Below are positions 15,147-15,340 of a DNA stretch of 15,340 nt, one piece after another; the first letter of the stretch is position 1; each line of letters opens with the position of its first letter. The position numbers and the translations under genes are program-made. Under the pieces are notes generated by a model, which was not told the origin of the DNA, ran no database searches, and saw nothing but the letters and a program-made list of their open reading frames with translations. This stretch comes from Spirochaetaceae bacterium (GTDB lineage: Bacteria; Spirochaetota; Spirochaetia; Treponematales; Breznakiellaceae), in assembly GCA_031279965.1 (NCBI GenBank), contig JAITHM010000030.1, forward strand, positions 1 to 15,340. The letters run 5' to 3'.

Positions 15147-15194
15147 CTATAGTGGTGGGGGCTTGACAGAAATAGATGAATGCGCTATATATAG
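15147..15194 (+). promoter_or_regulatory. nrdR promoter with NrdR-box core
   Basis: TTGACA (15163-15168) and TATATA (15186-15191) are spaced by exactly 17 bases, the best promoter in the window. The palindrome CTATATATAG (15185-15194), which overlaps the -10, agrees at all ten core positions with the known NrdR box (CwATATaTwG), though its flanks do not match. A weaker palindrome, CTATAG (15147-15152), lies centred 40 bases upstream. NrdR proteins normally bind paired boxes about three helical turns apart; this suggests self-control of nrdR, not proof of it. Confidence 0.6.
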
Positions 15195-15197
15195 ACC

Positions 15198-15340
15198 ATG
15201 CGTTGCCCATACTGCGGAAATCTTGACGACAAAGTTATAGATTCCCGTTCGCTGGCCGGAGGAAGTTCCGTGCGGCGGAGGCGGGAATGTTCAAGCTGCG
15301 GGGCGCGCTTCACTAGTTACGAGCGCATTGAAGAGCGTCC
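15198..15340 (+). CDS. nrdR: Transcriptional repressor NrdR (5' part, cut by the window end)
   Basis: The first 47 codons are present. MRCPYCG...CSSCG is the zinc ribbon, with Cys3, Cys6, Cys31 and Cys34, and the VRRRRECSSCGARFTSYERIE block (25-45) is nearly invariant in NrdR. The missing part would hold the ATP-cone domain, which senses ATP and dATP so that the protein can repress ribonucleotide reductase genes. No Shine-Dalgarno lies before the ATG at 15198, and the -10 element ends only six bases before it, so transcription probably starts at or next to the ATG and the mRNA is leaderless. Which reductase genes it controls cannot be seen here. Confidence 0.95.
   Translation, partial: MRCPYCGNLDDKVIDSRSLAGGSSVRRRRECSSCGARFTSYERIEER

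Overview
The window looks like a chromosomal stretch of a spirochaete, most likely a Treponema of roughly balanced GC content (for example a gut treponeme). This is inferred from recognised protein types: a group II phosphofructokinase of the spirochaete type, a PorV/UPF0164-like outer membrane protein, and a very large hybrid histidine kinase with a C-terminal tail. No rRNA or other decisive marker is present, so the genus is not proven. Most of the sequence is ordinary, densely packed core genome; the accessory-looking part is the first 1.25 kb.

Layout. 1-297: non-coding or unresolved sequence with a hairpin and short repeats. 298-900: a two-gene type II toxin-antitoxin module (Phd/YefM antitoxin, ParE/RelE toxin). 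901-1248: a GC-rich, repeat-filled gap with a 22-bp inverted repeat, a 14-bp tandem repeat and a 29-bp imperfect direct repeat. 1249-2742: a two-domain sugar-type ABC ATPase with no permease or binding protein nearby. 2826-4025: argininosuccinate synthase (argG) behind an extended -10 promoter. A strong hairpin at 4029-4063 separates argG from two convergent minus-strand genes, an XRE regulator (4070-4399) and a CPBP-family membrane protein (4485-4982).

From 5019 everything reads on the plus strand. A membrane-anchored PilZ (c-di-GMP receptor type) protein overlaps by 16 bases a 1265-residue hybrid histidine kinase with two extracytoplasmic sensor regions, HisKA, HATPase, receiver and Hpt domains. 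This pair suggests a signalling unit joining a phosphorelay to c-di-GMP. Next come a phosphofructokinase with its own promoter, a GHKL ATP-binding protein of the type often found beside [FeFe]-hydrogenase genes, and a beta-barrel-like secreted protein; these three are tightly spaced and probably form one operon. Then follows citramalate synthase (cimA, isoleucine pathway), and the window ends inside nrdR, which has a consensus promoter, an NrdR-box core over the -10 and apparently a leaderless start.

I found no CRISPR array, phage module, insertion sequence with transposase, or tRNA. No clearly new biological system is evident. The best leads are the nrdR promoter architecture, the RNase P-like P4 signature at the left edge, the structured repeats flanking the toxin-antitoxin module, the PilZ/kinase pair and the orphan GHKL protein beside phosphofructokinase.
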